From: Anaeramoeba flamelloides
Lineage: Eukaryota > Metamonada > Anaeramoebidae
Assembly: GCA_027625915.1 (NCBI GenBank)
Contig: JANTQA010000072.1
Coordinates: 3,906,001-3,970,000, forward strand
Direction of reading: 5' to 3'
Length of the DNA stretch: 64,000 bases
The notes beneath the pieces are model-generated. The model was given only the letters and a program-made list of their open reading frames with translations, searched no databases and was not told the DNA's origin. Positions 22,436 through 34,022 of the stretch are shown here, one piece after another. Positions within the stretch are counted from its first letter, which is position 1, and every line of letters begins with the position of its first letter. The translations under genes and the position numbers were made by a program.

Positions 22436-22560
22436 AATCCCCCTTGTTTGTGGTTATGTTTTCCAGAAGTTAAAAGAATTGAGTTAAATCAAAGATTTTT
22501 CTCCATTCTTTTGAATTAAAAAAAAAACTAAGCACTTGATGACACTTCATGAATTTCCAA
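22436..22560. repeat. Modular palindromic repeat, locus 2 (decayed)
   Basis: Contains TTTTCCAGAAGTTAAAAGAA ... TTCTTTTGAATTAAAAA with an AAATCAAAGATTTTTCTCC centre, and ends AAGCACTTGATGACACTT. That matches the core palindrome and the GCACTTGACGACAC end of the 27236-27410 locus. Confidence 0.6.
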
Positions 22561-24289
22561 ATTGGTATTTAGTAATTAAAAAGTTTTAATATTAAGACAT
22601 AATTTACTCTATATGTGTAATAGTTGGAAAATTCGAAAAAAGAGATCATTTTATTTCAGATTATATTAATCAATACTCTGGATACTATATTTGATTTTTT
22701 GTAAGATCAAAACAATAATGTCATTTATTATTTTATTAAATTCATATTCATTTGAAAAAAAAAACTAAGATGAAAAAAAGAATTCAATTAACTTTCAAAA
22801 AAATTATTTAGGATTATTGGAATTATATTACCAAATAAATTTTGTTTCAGTCAAATATGCCGAATATTTTTTCAAAATATCAATAATATTTTTTATTAAT
22901 AACCTTAGGAGAACAAATAAGATTTAAATATAATAAAAATCAATGAATAATTGAGATACTTACCTGAAATAAAATTAATATATCAATAGATTTTCTTAAA
23001 AAAAATATAAAACTCAAATTCGTCGGGAAAATTGATATAAATGACAATGTTCATTTATTTTGGTTCTCAATTGAAGATCAAAGGAAATTTTAATAGAAAT
23101 CAATATGACTCTCTACAGACATTTATTAATTTTTCTATAATATTAGAAGAACACATTTTTACCAAGTGGTTATCGATCTAACAATAAAAAAAAATTGCTC
23201 GAAAATTCTTAGGTATTTAAAACAATTGAAAAAAAGAAAGAAGTAAATATGTGCAAAAAAGTGAAAAAATGAAAATAAATTTCAAAATTTTCAAATAAAT
23301 AAAGTATTATTTTTCTTCGGATATCCATTAACACCCTTTTAATACGTGTAATTATATTATTATTACTTGATCTCTTTTACTGTAAAATGGTTTACAGTAA
23401 ATTATTTTGTTATAAGATATGATTGATTAAAAAAAGTGTAGAAAATGGATACTAAATAAGCTTGGATTCTCTCTTATAAGATATACATTTTTGAAAAAAA
23501 AAATAATTATTATTTGTGAATGTTTTGATATCTCCAAAACAGTTAAATTTATGAAACAAATTGTCCAGAAAATTATTGTCAAATATCAATCAAAATTATA
23601 ATATATATCAAATCTGAAAAGATAAATATAAATCCGTTAAATATCCGATCTTGAAATAATAATCATGTGGAAAATTAAATAAATAGATGTGAAATACTTT
23701 TTTAATTTTATTTTTTTTGGTTAATATTATTTTATCTGATACACATGTGTAATATTGATTTTTAAATTATAAATGTTTTTTTTTGGTTCATAAAATTAAA
23801 TTTTTTTCATTAACTGTGATACTTTTCTGATATAGTATCAAGGGTCAGGAAACTTGATGTACATTTGGTCTTCTAATTATCATTCTATTTCACTTTTTTT
23901 TTAAAATACATTATGATATTTGGAGTGGAAACATCAAATAAAAATAAAAATACTTTTTCCAAAATCTATTAAACACCAATATTCCCAATGGTTTATAGAA
24001 TGGAATTGATTGTCATTTAAATCTTGGAAAAAACAGTCAAGTTTATTGGAACTTGCACAAATAGCCAAAAAGTATCACATTTAAGGGAAAAAATTACCAT
24101 TTTATCCAAAAATCTTTAAAAATTCAAAAATCATATTATTATATGTATATTAGTAAAATTCAAAATTAAATTTCATAATAAATGTTCAAATTTTTTTTTA
24201 TTTTTATTTTACTTTTTTTTATTTTATTTCGAGATGAAAAACAAATATTTCTAGTCTATAGAACTGAATATTATAATAGTAATTTTTTT

Positions 24290-24460
24290 ATTTTACTGAT
24301 AAATTCTAATAAATTTCAAAAAATTTTTAATTCAATTTCCATTTTTATAAATCTAGGGATTATTTCTTATCAAACATACTCTGATAAAGAATACTTTGAA
24401 GAAAAACTACTTTTACAGAGTTTTTTAAAACTTGATTTCTAAAATTCTCTATTCAAAGTT
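24290..24460 (+). repeat. Coding-like segment duplicated at 37785-37955
   Basis: In one frame it reads LINSNKFQ, then SISIF, then SYQT, then DKEYFEE and LQSFL.LDF. The copy at 37785-37955 reads the same residues with mostly conservative changes, although nucleotides differ. That pattern suggests both descend from a real protein-coding sequence. The protein family was not recognised. The nearest ATG upstream gives only a low-complexity Phe/Leu leader. Confidence 0.5.
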
Positions 24461-25938
24461 GAGCCAAAAAATTTCCAAACATAAATTGTAATTTATCAGT
24501 ACTAAATAACTTCGATTTATAAGAATATTTATTTTTAAAATTTTCATTTTTAAAGTGCCAATGATTTTGAAATGATTTTAGTTTAAATTTTAATTTTTTT
24601 TTTTGGGGGTGCCAGTCTAGAACAGAGATCATTAATATATATATATAATAAACTATCATATCTCCCAATTCCGGTATGTTTTAAAGATGTTACCACTTCC
24701 CTAAAAGTATCAAGATTAATACCTAGAGAATTTTATTTTATTTTTAGATTCTTTTGTCTTGAATAGAAAAAATATTTTTTTGGCATCAGAAATTACTTTT
24801 GTTAGAAACAATTGGGATAAACTAAGAACAAATCACGTAAACTGTAATAATTTTAGAGAGTTTTCATAAAAAAAATTCCCTTCAATATTACTGGTATTTG
24901 AAATTCACTTATAATAAAATTTAATCTGATCTCCTTTTTTTTTTTACATTTTGAAAAAGATCTTTTATTTATTCTTTTCTTGGTTTGTTCAATAAAAAAC
25001 AAAAAATACTGAAAAATCAACAAGAGATCAGAATTTACAATATGTTTCTTTGGAAATGATCTCTCTCAATGACAAAAAGAACAGATATCAAACATATAAA
25101 AATTTTTGCCATTTACTATTGAAATACAAATCAGAAAATCCTTGAATTATTAAGAGGTATTATTCATAATATTGATGGAAGATCTCACAAAATTTTATTA
25201 CTTGAGATCAGTTTTGAAAAATAATTAAGTTTTTTTGATTTTTCTACATTCAGATAAGTAATTTGAGAATTTTCGTTGTCAAGAAGACGATTTCAGGATT
25301 CAAAATAACTTTAAACAATTTTTTATATGAAAATACCTTCAAAATTAAAACTTTTTTTGGTTATTTTTTTCTTTATTTCTGGAGGTTAACTTTATTTTAT
25401 TTTTTGTTTCCAAAAGGACTGAATAGCAAAATAATTTTTTTTTCTCCTAATTTTTTTGTCTTTTCTTTTTGGTATTTTTATAAATTGGAAAAATATTTTC
25501 CTTTTCTTCCTTTTAACTGAAATATAAATTCAAAAGAATCCTATAAAGAGTAAAATAAAAATATAAAAATTTCTCGAAAAAAATCCAAGAAAATCTTGGA
25601 TAAAAAACAAGAAAAAAACTGCAGAATTTTTTTTAGTTGATCTTCCACTAACCATAAAAAGAGTTCGCTTTAGACTGTTCAACAAAAAACATAAAGGTTG
25701 TTGTCCATAACAGTAAAAAAAAGGGTATTTTAATAACTTTCAAGGGTCAATTTGATTTTTACAAAAAAAAAGTAAAAAATTCCCTTTTGGGAAATAGAAA
25801 AAAGCATAATTAGTCCAACAGTTTTACTTGTTTCTGAAAAGAAAAACAAACAGTTAGCCTTTTCAGAAAGTCAGTTTGTTGTTTTTCATTTTTTTCTTAT
25901 TTGTCCGCAGAAGAGTCTTGTTATTGTAATTTTTTGTA

Positions 25939-28900
25939 ATGTTTCGTGAATTGAACCAGACCAAAGAAAATTTTTATGAAAAGTTCGCAACCTCAAAATA
26001 TGTTGGATTTGATCTTTATAACACATTAAATCAGTTTCATAAACTTGCCTTTTCAAAATTAGTTTTTAAATCCTTGAACAAATATTTAATCAAAAATAAG
26101 AATTATCCCACAGAAATTGAAACAGAAACGTTTGTACCACACTACTGCGTCAAAGGACTTTTTGTTGATGTTCCAAATGGCAATTTAATTAAAATTAATT
26201 CCTCGAAACAGGTCACGGTAAGAAAATGCTTTAGTTTTTTTTTTCACCTCCTTTCGGTTTACTAATTCCAAAAGGTGTAACACAAATTTTTTTTTCTTCT
26301 TTTATTTTCTGCACTCAAACGACGTGAACCCAAAAGACTGTTTTCATAAATCTTTTGAGATTTTCTTATTTTCAAGAAATTGAAAATTCTTTTCAAACAA
26401 CAAAAAACAAAATTGTTAATTCAATTGCCGATCTCAATTATGACCAAAACAGTCTTTAACAAAAAAATAATGTTTGAATAATATTGGTGCTTTTTCTGTT
26501 GTTCAAATAGCCCACACACGCCTAGTAAAACCGTGTTTCAAAATAAATCAGTGATTTTCTTTTTTCATCAAGAAATGTAACACATTAGTCGATCAAAGAA
26601 ACCGTCGATCAACATAAAGAAAATATGAAACTGGTTTCTTAAAGTTCAACAACTAAATAGAAATTATAAAAATTTAATGATCCAAATGTAAAATTTTTTC
26701 TCAAAAAATTGAGTAAATTATTGAGAAAATTGTTTTATTAACAAAAAACAAAAAAAGTTTAGAAAAAACACGAAAAATTTCAATACAAAAAAATGGTAAA
26801 ATCTTCAGAAGACTGTGAATCAGATCCATTGATAATTTAAATATTCTCACAAAAAATCAACAAATTACCTTCAAAATTGATTTTAGCCTTATGTGTACTA
26901 TTGGCGAATGATTTAGATATTGTATTGGAACAACAAAAAAAAAAAATTCAGATTTTCATCTACAGCACAGATTTTATACCCTGGTATACTGACATTTTTG
27001 ATCACTGCACAGCAGAAACTACTGAAGTGTTTTTAATTTCAAAACAGAATATTAAAAATCTACACGCACCAAAAAAAACTTCCAGGGACACAAAAAATTT
27101 CTACCACCAACTAATCAATTTGTTTTGTAAAATTTTTGAACGAGTAAAAAGAAGAAATTTTGATTTAATTGAATTGAAAAAAGAAAATTATAAATATACA
27201 TATAACGAATTATTGAATTCAAAGAGCTGAAAAGTCGTTAGGATTTTCGAAATTTAAAAGAATAGAGTAAAAACAAAGATTTTACTCAATTCTTTTGAAT
27301 TTCGGAAAATCGCCGTTAGCTTTTTTTTAATTTTAGAAATAAAAAGAAAATTTCTTAAATTTTCTATTTATTTCTAAAATTAAAAAAAAGCTAGGCACTT
27401 GACGACACCCCCAGAGAAATATTTCATAATAATAAAATATCAAAACTCTTAATTTAAAACTCAAAAATATTTAAGTTATCCATCAAGCTCAACAATCCTA
27501 AAATTCAGAACATTTACTAATTTCCAAAACAGATATTATTATGTAATAAATAAAAATCCAAAAAAATTTTGTCCTTTTATGTTTAACATATGAACATAAA
27601 AAAATAATAGAAAATATTAATCATTTTTTATGTGTATGCCCTTCTTATGAAAAAAATAGATTAATTTTTCTTTATCAATTAAAAGAAATAAATCTTAATG
27701 AATTGATTTTGAAACTGTTACAGTTTGAAATTATTTTCATTAATTAATAATCGTGAAATCTATGATTTTACGCTTAAATTTCTGAAAGGGAATTTAATTC
27801 TAAGTGCAACTAGAGTGTAATTTACACTTCTTCAATAATAATAAAAAAAAAGAAGAAATTTTTCAGAAATAATTCAAGTACTTATCAAGCATTGAAGAGA
27901 TACAACAAATATTATTTTTGTTTTAGTTATTTGATTTGAACTTTATTCAGGATGTATGTTCTCAACAAATTCTTCAGATACACTACAAATGCTACCCCTT
28001 TATCTTGGTTCGGACTCTTACGATCATTTATCCACAGATTAAGATAATTTTTTTTTTTCAATAAATGGGGATTTTTTTGGTTTTTATTTTTTGTTCTGCT
28101 TCAAAAAATCACTTACCAAGTACTTAAAAATACACCTAAGAAGACATTTATTGAATTAGTTCTTAATTTGAACCGGTTATTAGTTCTTTTGCACCAATAA
28201 CCCAATACGGTTCAATAATTTCCATATAAACCAATAGTACTCTCCATACTACTTTGTGGTAAATGTTTATATTTAGCCAAGAAAAATAAAAAAACAACTT
28301 AAAAAAATCCCTATTTATTGAAAAAAAAATTTATCTTAATTAGTGGATAAAAGATCGTAAGAGTATGAACCAAGATAAAGGGATAGCATTTGTGTTGTAA
28401 GCTAAATTTCAAAAATAGGGGCAGATTTTTCAAAAGAAAAAAATTTGTTTAATTGTTTTTTTTATTTGAATAATAATGTGTTTTACGAAAGTATTTCGGG
28501 ATAATAACCAATATAGATTAACAAATAAAAATATAGTGTAATCATTTTATTTTTTGAAAGCCAAATGAAAAAAGAAAAAATAATAAAAAAAAAGTTAGCC
28601 CCTAATTTTGAAATTTAGCTTATCTGAAGAATCCATTTAGGACTGATCTACTTAATTATAAGAAACTATATAGTTAATTTTGTTAATTTTTTTCATTTTT
28701 TATTAGTAAAATTTACTGATTTTGGATTTTTTATATTAGAGAAATTTAGGCAAAAAAAAAACTAATTTAAAAAGAGATCCTTTAAATTTTTTTTTTTTTC
28801 AAAAGAATTAAATAATTGTCAATTATTAAAAAATATGAAAATTAAAAAATTAAAGCAATAATAAAGGTATAAAAGGATGCAGAAGACTTCTTCTGTAAAC

Positions 28901-31900
28901 AAACATTTTTTGTCAAATGAATTATTTTGAAATTTATAACATATTTTTTCCTTATTTACATTTAGGGAGAAGAAAAATAAATGTAGGTGGGTGAATAAAA
29001 TGATGAATATATTAATTTTATTGAATTTTAGTTTAAAAAAGTTGAAAAAGTTAGATCAAATAGAAAAGTTCCAAATTTTTTAAAAAAGAAAAAAAAAAGA
29101 ATATTGTTTATGAAGAATTTTTTTAAAATGCATTGATTAAAAGCTTTTTGAATTTTCATACTTTTCTTTTTCTCCAAAATATTATTGTTTTCTCTTCTTC
29201 TTTTTATTTTGTTGCTTTTTGGTTTTCTTTTTTGTTGTTTTGTTTTCAGCCATTTTTTCAATTATCTGGCAAATATCGAACCAACTCCAAATTACATGAA
29301 AATTCATGTATATTCTCACAACCCCTAAAACCCATTCTACAATTCCACACAACATATAAATTATTTTTGTTTTATATTTTTGAATTTTTATTGTTCTTAT
29401 GGGATAATAGCAAAACAAAAAAACTAAAGTTTGTCAAAAAAGAACAAAAAAATGATTTATTTTGAAACTTTCTATCGCTATATCTTGTAGAGTACTTTGA
29501 CCCTAACATTTATTATTTTAATTATAAATCTAAAAAAGATTAAGTTTCGTAAACTAACATCAGAATCCCAGTAATCAAAAATACATTATTTCAAAGCATA
29601 AAACATATATTTCAAATAAAACCCGTGCCTTTTTTTTTTTTTTTTTTTCAAATAAATATCTCTAATCCATTATTCAATAGTATACCTAAGGTCAAATCAA
29701 TTTTGAATTTTAGTTCCTTTATTTGATGTAATATTTAAATTATGAATTGGATTTGTTGAAATTTTTTCGTAATTCTATCAATAGTTTGAAATTTATTGTT
29801 TTTTACCTTTTACTCAAAAATTAATTCCATTTTTTGAGAGAAATTTACCTATTTGATCCTTCATTTTTAGAATTTCTTTTTTAATAATAGAACTTTAAGT
29901 ATCCAATATCATATTTGCTTATTTTTTGCCGTTCGTTTCTTTTAATCATTTGCTATAACTTTTTAGTAAAAAGAAACACTAATTTATTTTGAAATCTCGA
30001 TTTTTACAAAGTCTGAACATGTTATTTTAACAAGAATAAGGCGATATTTTTACTGGAATTAATTGTAAAAATTACTAAAAGTTTTTTGTTTAATTACCTG
30101 TAATCTAATTTTTTTTATTGCTATTATAAATGAGTTTTTATCAGAAGTTAGGAATTCGTTCAATTTCTGTTGGTTAAAGTTTCAATATTTTTTGTTAAGT
30201 GTTGTGTATGTATATATAGATCTCAATATTAATTAAGTATATCCTTATAATATACTCATATAAAAATTAATTTTTGTGATTAAAATTGATTTCTATTGTT
30301 AAAACGAATTCAATTCAAAAATGATCATAAATGGTTACGAAAAAAAGTAAAATATTTTTTTGATTAAAAAGTTGACAATTACAAACAAAAAAAAAGGTAA
30401 AAAAACAAATGAAAAAAAAACTTTGTGGTCGATTTTTTTAAAAAAATCGAAAAGAGGAAACTTTTAATATTATTTAATATATTAACCAATATTATTTAAA
30501 CTTTGTAAAATATTTTAAAAATGTATTCTTATTATACTCTTTTTAAATATATATATATAATTTTGAAATCAAAAAATGAATCAATTACTTAAAAATACTC
30601 GAATTCTTTTATTAACATTAAATGTAGACAATTGAATTTCTCATCTTTGTATAAAAAATTTTTTTATAATTTTTTTTCCGATACAACCAATATTCTTTGA
30701 GGGGAAATTATTAATATATTTTGAAAAAACAAGGTAAAAAAAGAATATAAAAGTAATAAGAAAAATAATAATTATAAAGAAAAACAATAATTATAAAGAA
30801 AAAAATTCTAAATAATTTCAAAAAATAGATAGAGTGTTGAAAAATAAATCAAAAAATTATTGAAATATATATAATAATATTATTATTATGTTATTTTATT
30901 CGATTTTCGTATTTTTGGGTATATTATTAAATTCTCAAATTTTGGTCAAATTGAATTTTTTCATATTTTTAAAGAGTTGCCTGATTATTTCCATCTGTAT
31001 GAAAGTTTTTAATAATTTTCAACGGTTGAGAGAGGAAAAATAAAAAAAAGATTATTTTGAGATTGGTAGTATTTTATTACTTAAATTGAAGAAAATCCAA
31101 AATTTTGAAATGATCTTTTCTCAATATTTTTAAAAAATTTGTTCGAAAATCAATTTTTACTCAAAAAGTCAAGTAGGAAAATTTTTTCCCTTAAAACAAG
31201 TTACATGTGTCTAATTCCTCTTGTAATTATTTTTTTTTTTCAAAAATATAACATAATTCCCTAACATACCATCCAAACCTACACTAACATACTCAACATA
31301 CTCTAAACTACATAATCCTACTCTAATATACTCTGACCTACCCTAAAAGACCTTGACCTACCCGAAAAGGTTTTTAAAATACCCACTGTTAATATATTTC
31401 AATTGAATTGGCTATTTTGAAAAAATTGAGAATTAACCAAATTGTTGAAATTTGTCCAAATTTGAAAAGTAATAATTTTCCAGTATTTGTTTTTTAATGA
31501 ATTATTATTCAGAATCTAACTTAAAATTAGAAAATTAATTCAAAAAAAGGTAGAATCTTATTGAGTGTGACTAACTGTTTGAATTTTCTGATTTTTTCAA
31601 AATTGGTTTTCAAAATGTCAAAAATTTAAGAAAAAAGTAAAATCCTATTTTATAATTTAAAAAAAAAAACTGAGGAACTTGACAATATTTTTAAAGATCA
31701 GAATGGGTTCGGAATAATTTTTCCATTTAATCAACATTTTAGTATTTTTGAAAATAAATAATCAATAATTTTTTTTTAAAAAAGTCTAGTGTTTTTTTAT
31801 AACAAAATTCACTTTCAGGAAAATTTGTCGAACTTTTTAAAATATAATTCTCTCAATTTTTAGTTTTTAAAAACAAATTTGAATGAATTGAAGAGTCTTT

Positions 31901-34022
31901 ATTAAAATTTTATTTTTTACTCTCTTGAGATTTTTACAAATTAATGAAGGAAATTTCAATTTACTTTTTTGAAATTAATAAATAACCCAAAAATTCTGAA
32001 AATTGGTTGTATAATGTTTGATAATATTCCTCTTTAAGGTGAATGTCAAAAAGGAATTCTTATTAAACAATTGCATAAAATTGAAAAATTTTCGTTTTTA
32101 AGGAAATTATTTTTTTCAATTCCAACAGATTTTCTCTCAAATACAAAAATTAATCAACTGACCCAAAAAAAAAAAAAACAAATTATGAATGGTAAAAAAA
32201 TAAAACTTAAAAAGAGGAACAACAAGCTGGGAAATCCCAAAAAAAAAAATTAATTAATTTAAAAACTGTTGATTAATACACCAAATATAGAGCTCGTTGA
32301 TATGCCAAACCAAGGTGTAAATTCTAATTTTAAACATATCTTGACTTGCAATAATCCAAGTTGATATTGCTATTACGGTTGATTATATTTTAAAAGAAAT
32401 TCTGGTACTTCATTAATTGTGTGATAAATTTGATGCCATTTTTCAAAAATTGTTTTGATCCTGTTTATTTTTCTAAAAAACCCAATGTATCCAAAAAAAT
32501 AATATGAAACGGAAAAAAAAATTTTGTGTTTTGATTTTTTATTTGAACTTTTTATGATTGTTCTGATTTACCAACAGGTTTGTTAGATTATTTATATAGT
32601 TGATCTGGGGTGAAAATATTTTTAAAATTGTAAGAAAAGTAATTTTTTCCAAAATGATTCAATGGAATACTGGATGGCGTACATATTTATATTAAATGAA
32701 AAAGAATTTCAAATTTTCATATCATATAATTAATTTTTAAAAATATTATTTTGTTTTTTTTTATTTTAGATCATTCTGTATCCTAAAAATAATAAAAATA
32801 AATTAATAATATTTTGAAGAATGCAAAAAACATTTTAAATTTCCATAAAATGACAGAATTTCAAATTAAATGCAAAATAATGATTAAAATGCCAAATTAT
32901 TATTATGATTATTATTATTATTTGAAATTTTATAAACAAAATCAAAACACAAAAAACTTTCCATTTTATAATTAGTTATAATAAAAAATTATTTATAAAA
33001 AAAAAAAAAAAAAAATTCATCTGCTTAATCCTAATCCCCCAATTTTATTCTTTTTTTGATTAAAAAAAAAAAAAAACAATAAAATATCCCAAAAAAAATT
33101 GATAAAATGGTTTTAGAATGCACTTCATGGAGATAAAGTATTAGGATTTACAGATCTACAACGAATTTATGGAAAGAAAAGAAATATACATGATGTGACA
33201 ATAAAAGAAAATGAAACCCCAAGATCGATACGCACAGCGCGTGAAATAGGTATTGGAAGTTGTTTCAATCGATTGATCCATTTAAAAGAAAAGAAGTCCG
33301 TAAGGCTAGGTACCCCTGCGCAAATTTTTGAAGATTTAAGGGAAGCCTCTAATTATAATTTTATTGAATTGGGCGAGGATAGTTATTTCCCCGAATTTTC
33401 AAGCAATTTAGATCAATACCTCCAAAACAATTCAAAATCCTTAAAGATGTTATTTAGTTATCTAAACAAATCGGATAAAAAAGTCTTTTTATTAACAAAT
33501 TCACCACCCAATGTAAGTGAAAAGACATTAACACACTTGTTAGGGCAAGATTGGAAACAATATTTTGATTTGATTCTTACAAATGCACAAAAGCCCTATT
33601 TTTATTGTAAAGAAACCAAAACATCATTTTATCACCCTTTTGAGGAAAAAAAGGTCAATTTAGGCGACAACCAAAGATTTAAATATGGGAACGCCTACGA
33701 ATTGATGGATTTTTTGGAAGTGGACAGCTGCGAAAAGGTGGTTTTCTTTGGAGATAACCCAATCGGAGATATACGCCAAAGCAAAATAAACTGCAATTGG
33801 TCCACCGTTGCAGTGGTTTCCGAGCTCGCCCCTGAAAAAACAGAAATGGGCGACGGGTACGCTTTGTTTGGAAAGGACAGAAAGCGATTGTGGGGCAAGT
33901 ATTTATACTGTGGCGATAAATTATCATATTGGGGCAAAATGATCCAGAATTATTCCGATTTCCAAGTGCCCTCAATAGAATGCTTTACAGAAGAACTTTT
34001 TAGCCGATTGCGTTTTTATTAG
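25939..34022 (+). CDS. NT5DC1: NT5DC1-like 5'-nucleotidase domain protein (HAD superfamily)
   Basis: The cytosolic 5'-nucleotidase II / NT5DC group are HAD phosphatases. Coding exons inferred: 25939-26217 and 33117-34022, about 394 residues, joined in phase 0 (donor ACG|GTAAGA, acceptor TTTTAG|AAT). Exon 1 has the motif I region VGFDLYNTL (25-30), then YCVKGLFVDVPNGNLIKI. Exon 2 opens with ALHGDKVLG and RIYGKK, matching the RASHG and YGKK positions of NT5DC1. HAD motif II is FLLTNS (Thr about 220), motif III ILTNAQKP (Lys about 252) and motif IV FFGDNPIGD (Asp about 306 and 311). Motif I should read DxDxT. Here the second Asp, the acid/base residue, is Tyr27, so catalysis is doubtful unless the base is an error. 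The region of the usual cap helix sequence is shortened. A 6.9 kb intron separates the exons. Confidence 0.85.
26877..27230 (+). CDS. Unassigned open frame inside the NT5DC1-like intron
   Basis: About 113 residues are open from a possible acceptor (GATTTTAG|CC at about 26885) to a TGA at 27228-27230, directly before a modular palindrome. The frame starts at a TTG, so it lacks a normal start. Composition is protein-like (IYSTDFIPWYTDIFDHC) rather than simple Lys/Phe runs, but no family was recognised. It could be a decayed gene, an alternative terminal exon or part of a mobile element. Confidence 0.25.
   Translation: MILALCVLLANDLDIVLEQQKKKIQIFIYSTDFIPWYTDIFDHCTAETTEVFLISKQNIKNLHAPKKTSRDTKNFYHQLINLFCKIFERVKRRNFDLIELKKENYKYTYNELLNSKS
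27236..27410. repeat. Modular palindromic repeat, locus 3
   Basis: Two palindromic modules in a row. The first is TTTCGAAATTTAAAAGAAT ... ATTCTTTTGAATTTCGGAAA (about 27244-27307). The second is GCTTTTTTTTAATTTTAGAA ... TTCTAAAATTAAAAAAAAGC (about 27318-27392). A CGCCGTTAG boundary word lies between them. The end reads CTAGGCACTTGACGACAC, the standard right end of the family. This is one of the best preserved copies. Confidence 0.75.
27450..27770 (+). mobile_element. LINE 3' fragment
   Basis: Translates to a degenerate RT tail: LKFRTFTNFQNRYYY, then KKFCPFM, then in a shifted frame CLTYEHKK and ENINHFLCVCPSYEKNR, then a short Leu/Ile-rich end and TAA. The H-F-L-x2-C-P-x-Y pattern after a Cys pair is the classic post-RT knuckle of non-LTR retrotransposons. 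It is broken and 5'-truncated, and is related in kind to 5354-6015. Confidence 0.65.
27982..28397. mobile_element. MITE family C: long hairpin
   Basis: The left arm (about 27982-28077) contains ACAAATGCTACCCCTTTATC, CTCTTACGATC and CAATAAATGGGGATTTTT. The right arm is its near-perfect reverse complement ending CATTTGTGTTG (about 28305-28397). The centre is about 230 bp and unpaired. No coding capacity. It abuts MITE B copy 2 directly, so one of the two probably inserted at the edge of the other. Confidence 0.75.
28398..28622 (+). mobile_element. MITE family B, copy 2
   Basis: The terminal inverted repeat is AGCTAAATTTCAAAAATAGG on the left and TTTTGAAATTTAGCT on the right, with TA on both sides. 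The body of about 220 bp is A/T-tract-rich. Best preserved of the four copies found. Confidence 0.8.
29660..29940 (-). repeat. Repeat shared with 57720-58010 (copy 1)
   Basis: Same orientation and order of blocks as at 57720-58010: AGTATACC, TCAATTTTG, a TTGAAATTTTTT-type word, CTCAAAAATTAATTCC / CTCCAAAAATTAACTC, TTTTTTGAG, TTTGATCCTTCATTTTTAGA and TTTAAGNANCCAATA. On the minus strand both begin with a frame reading MKDQI.KF.SKN. Probably one old dispersed element; family unknown. Confidence 0.6.
31255..31375 (+). repeat. G-poor degenerate tandem tract
   Basis: A stretch made of variants of CTAACATAC, CATACTC, CTACTCTAATATACTCTGAC and CTACCCTAAAAGAC. It is nearly free of G on this strand until its end, and clearly unlike the A/T homopolymer background. 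It looks like a decayed minisatellite with a unit of about 10-14 bases. Confidence 0.5.

Larger units (their letters stand above)
19685..25938. other. Intergenic region between the SAP-like gene and NT5DC1-like gene
   Basis: These 6.2 kb hold no gene I can support. Identified contents are a perfect hairpin MITE (21857-22051), a decayed modular palindrome (22436-22560) and a coding-like duplicated segment (24290-24460). On the minus strand near 24600-24665 there is a patch reading SLLYIYINDLCSRL, reminiscent of a reverse-transcriptase motif. The flanking genes are divergently transcribed, so both promoters should lie here. Confidence 0.5.
26218..33116 (+). other. 6.9 kb intron of the NT5DC1-like gene
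   Basis: Defined by homology and phase on both sides. It contains an unassigned frame (26877-27230), a modular palindrome (27236-27410), a LINE 3' relic (27450-27770), two abutting MITEs (27982-28397 and 28398-28622), a repeat shared with 57720-58010 (29660-29940) and a G-poor tandem tract (31255-31375). The remaining parts (about 28623-29659, 29941-31254 and 31376-33100) show nothing supportable beyond homopolymers. Confidence 0.7.

Noticed and set aside
26877-27230. Missing middle exon of the NT5DC1-like gene
   Set aside because: Exons 25939-26217 and 33117-34022 already join in phase with continuous family homology, so inserting this frame would disrupt the RASHG-equivalent region.
29028-29465. 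Overlapping 77-110 codon frames on both strands
   Set aside because: Lys-rich versus Phe-rich mirror pair over A/T tracts, inside the NT5DC1-like intron; no protein-like features.
33679-33975. 98-codon minus-strand frame with mixed composition
   Set aside because: It overlaps the conserved motif III-IV region of the NT5DC1-like exon on the opposite strand; no independent support.
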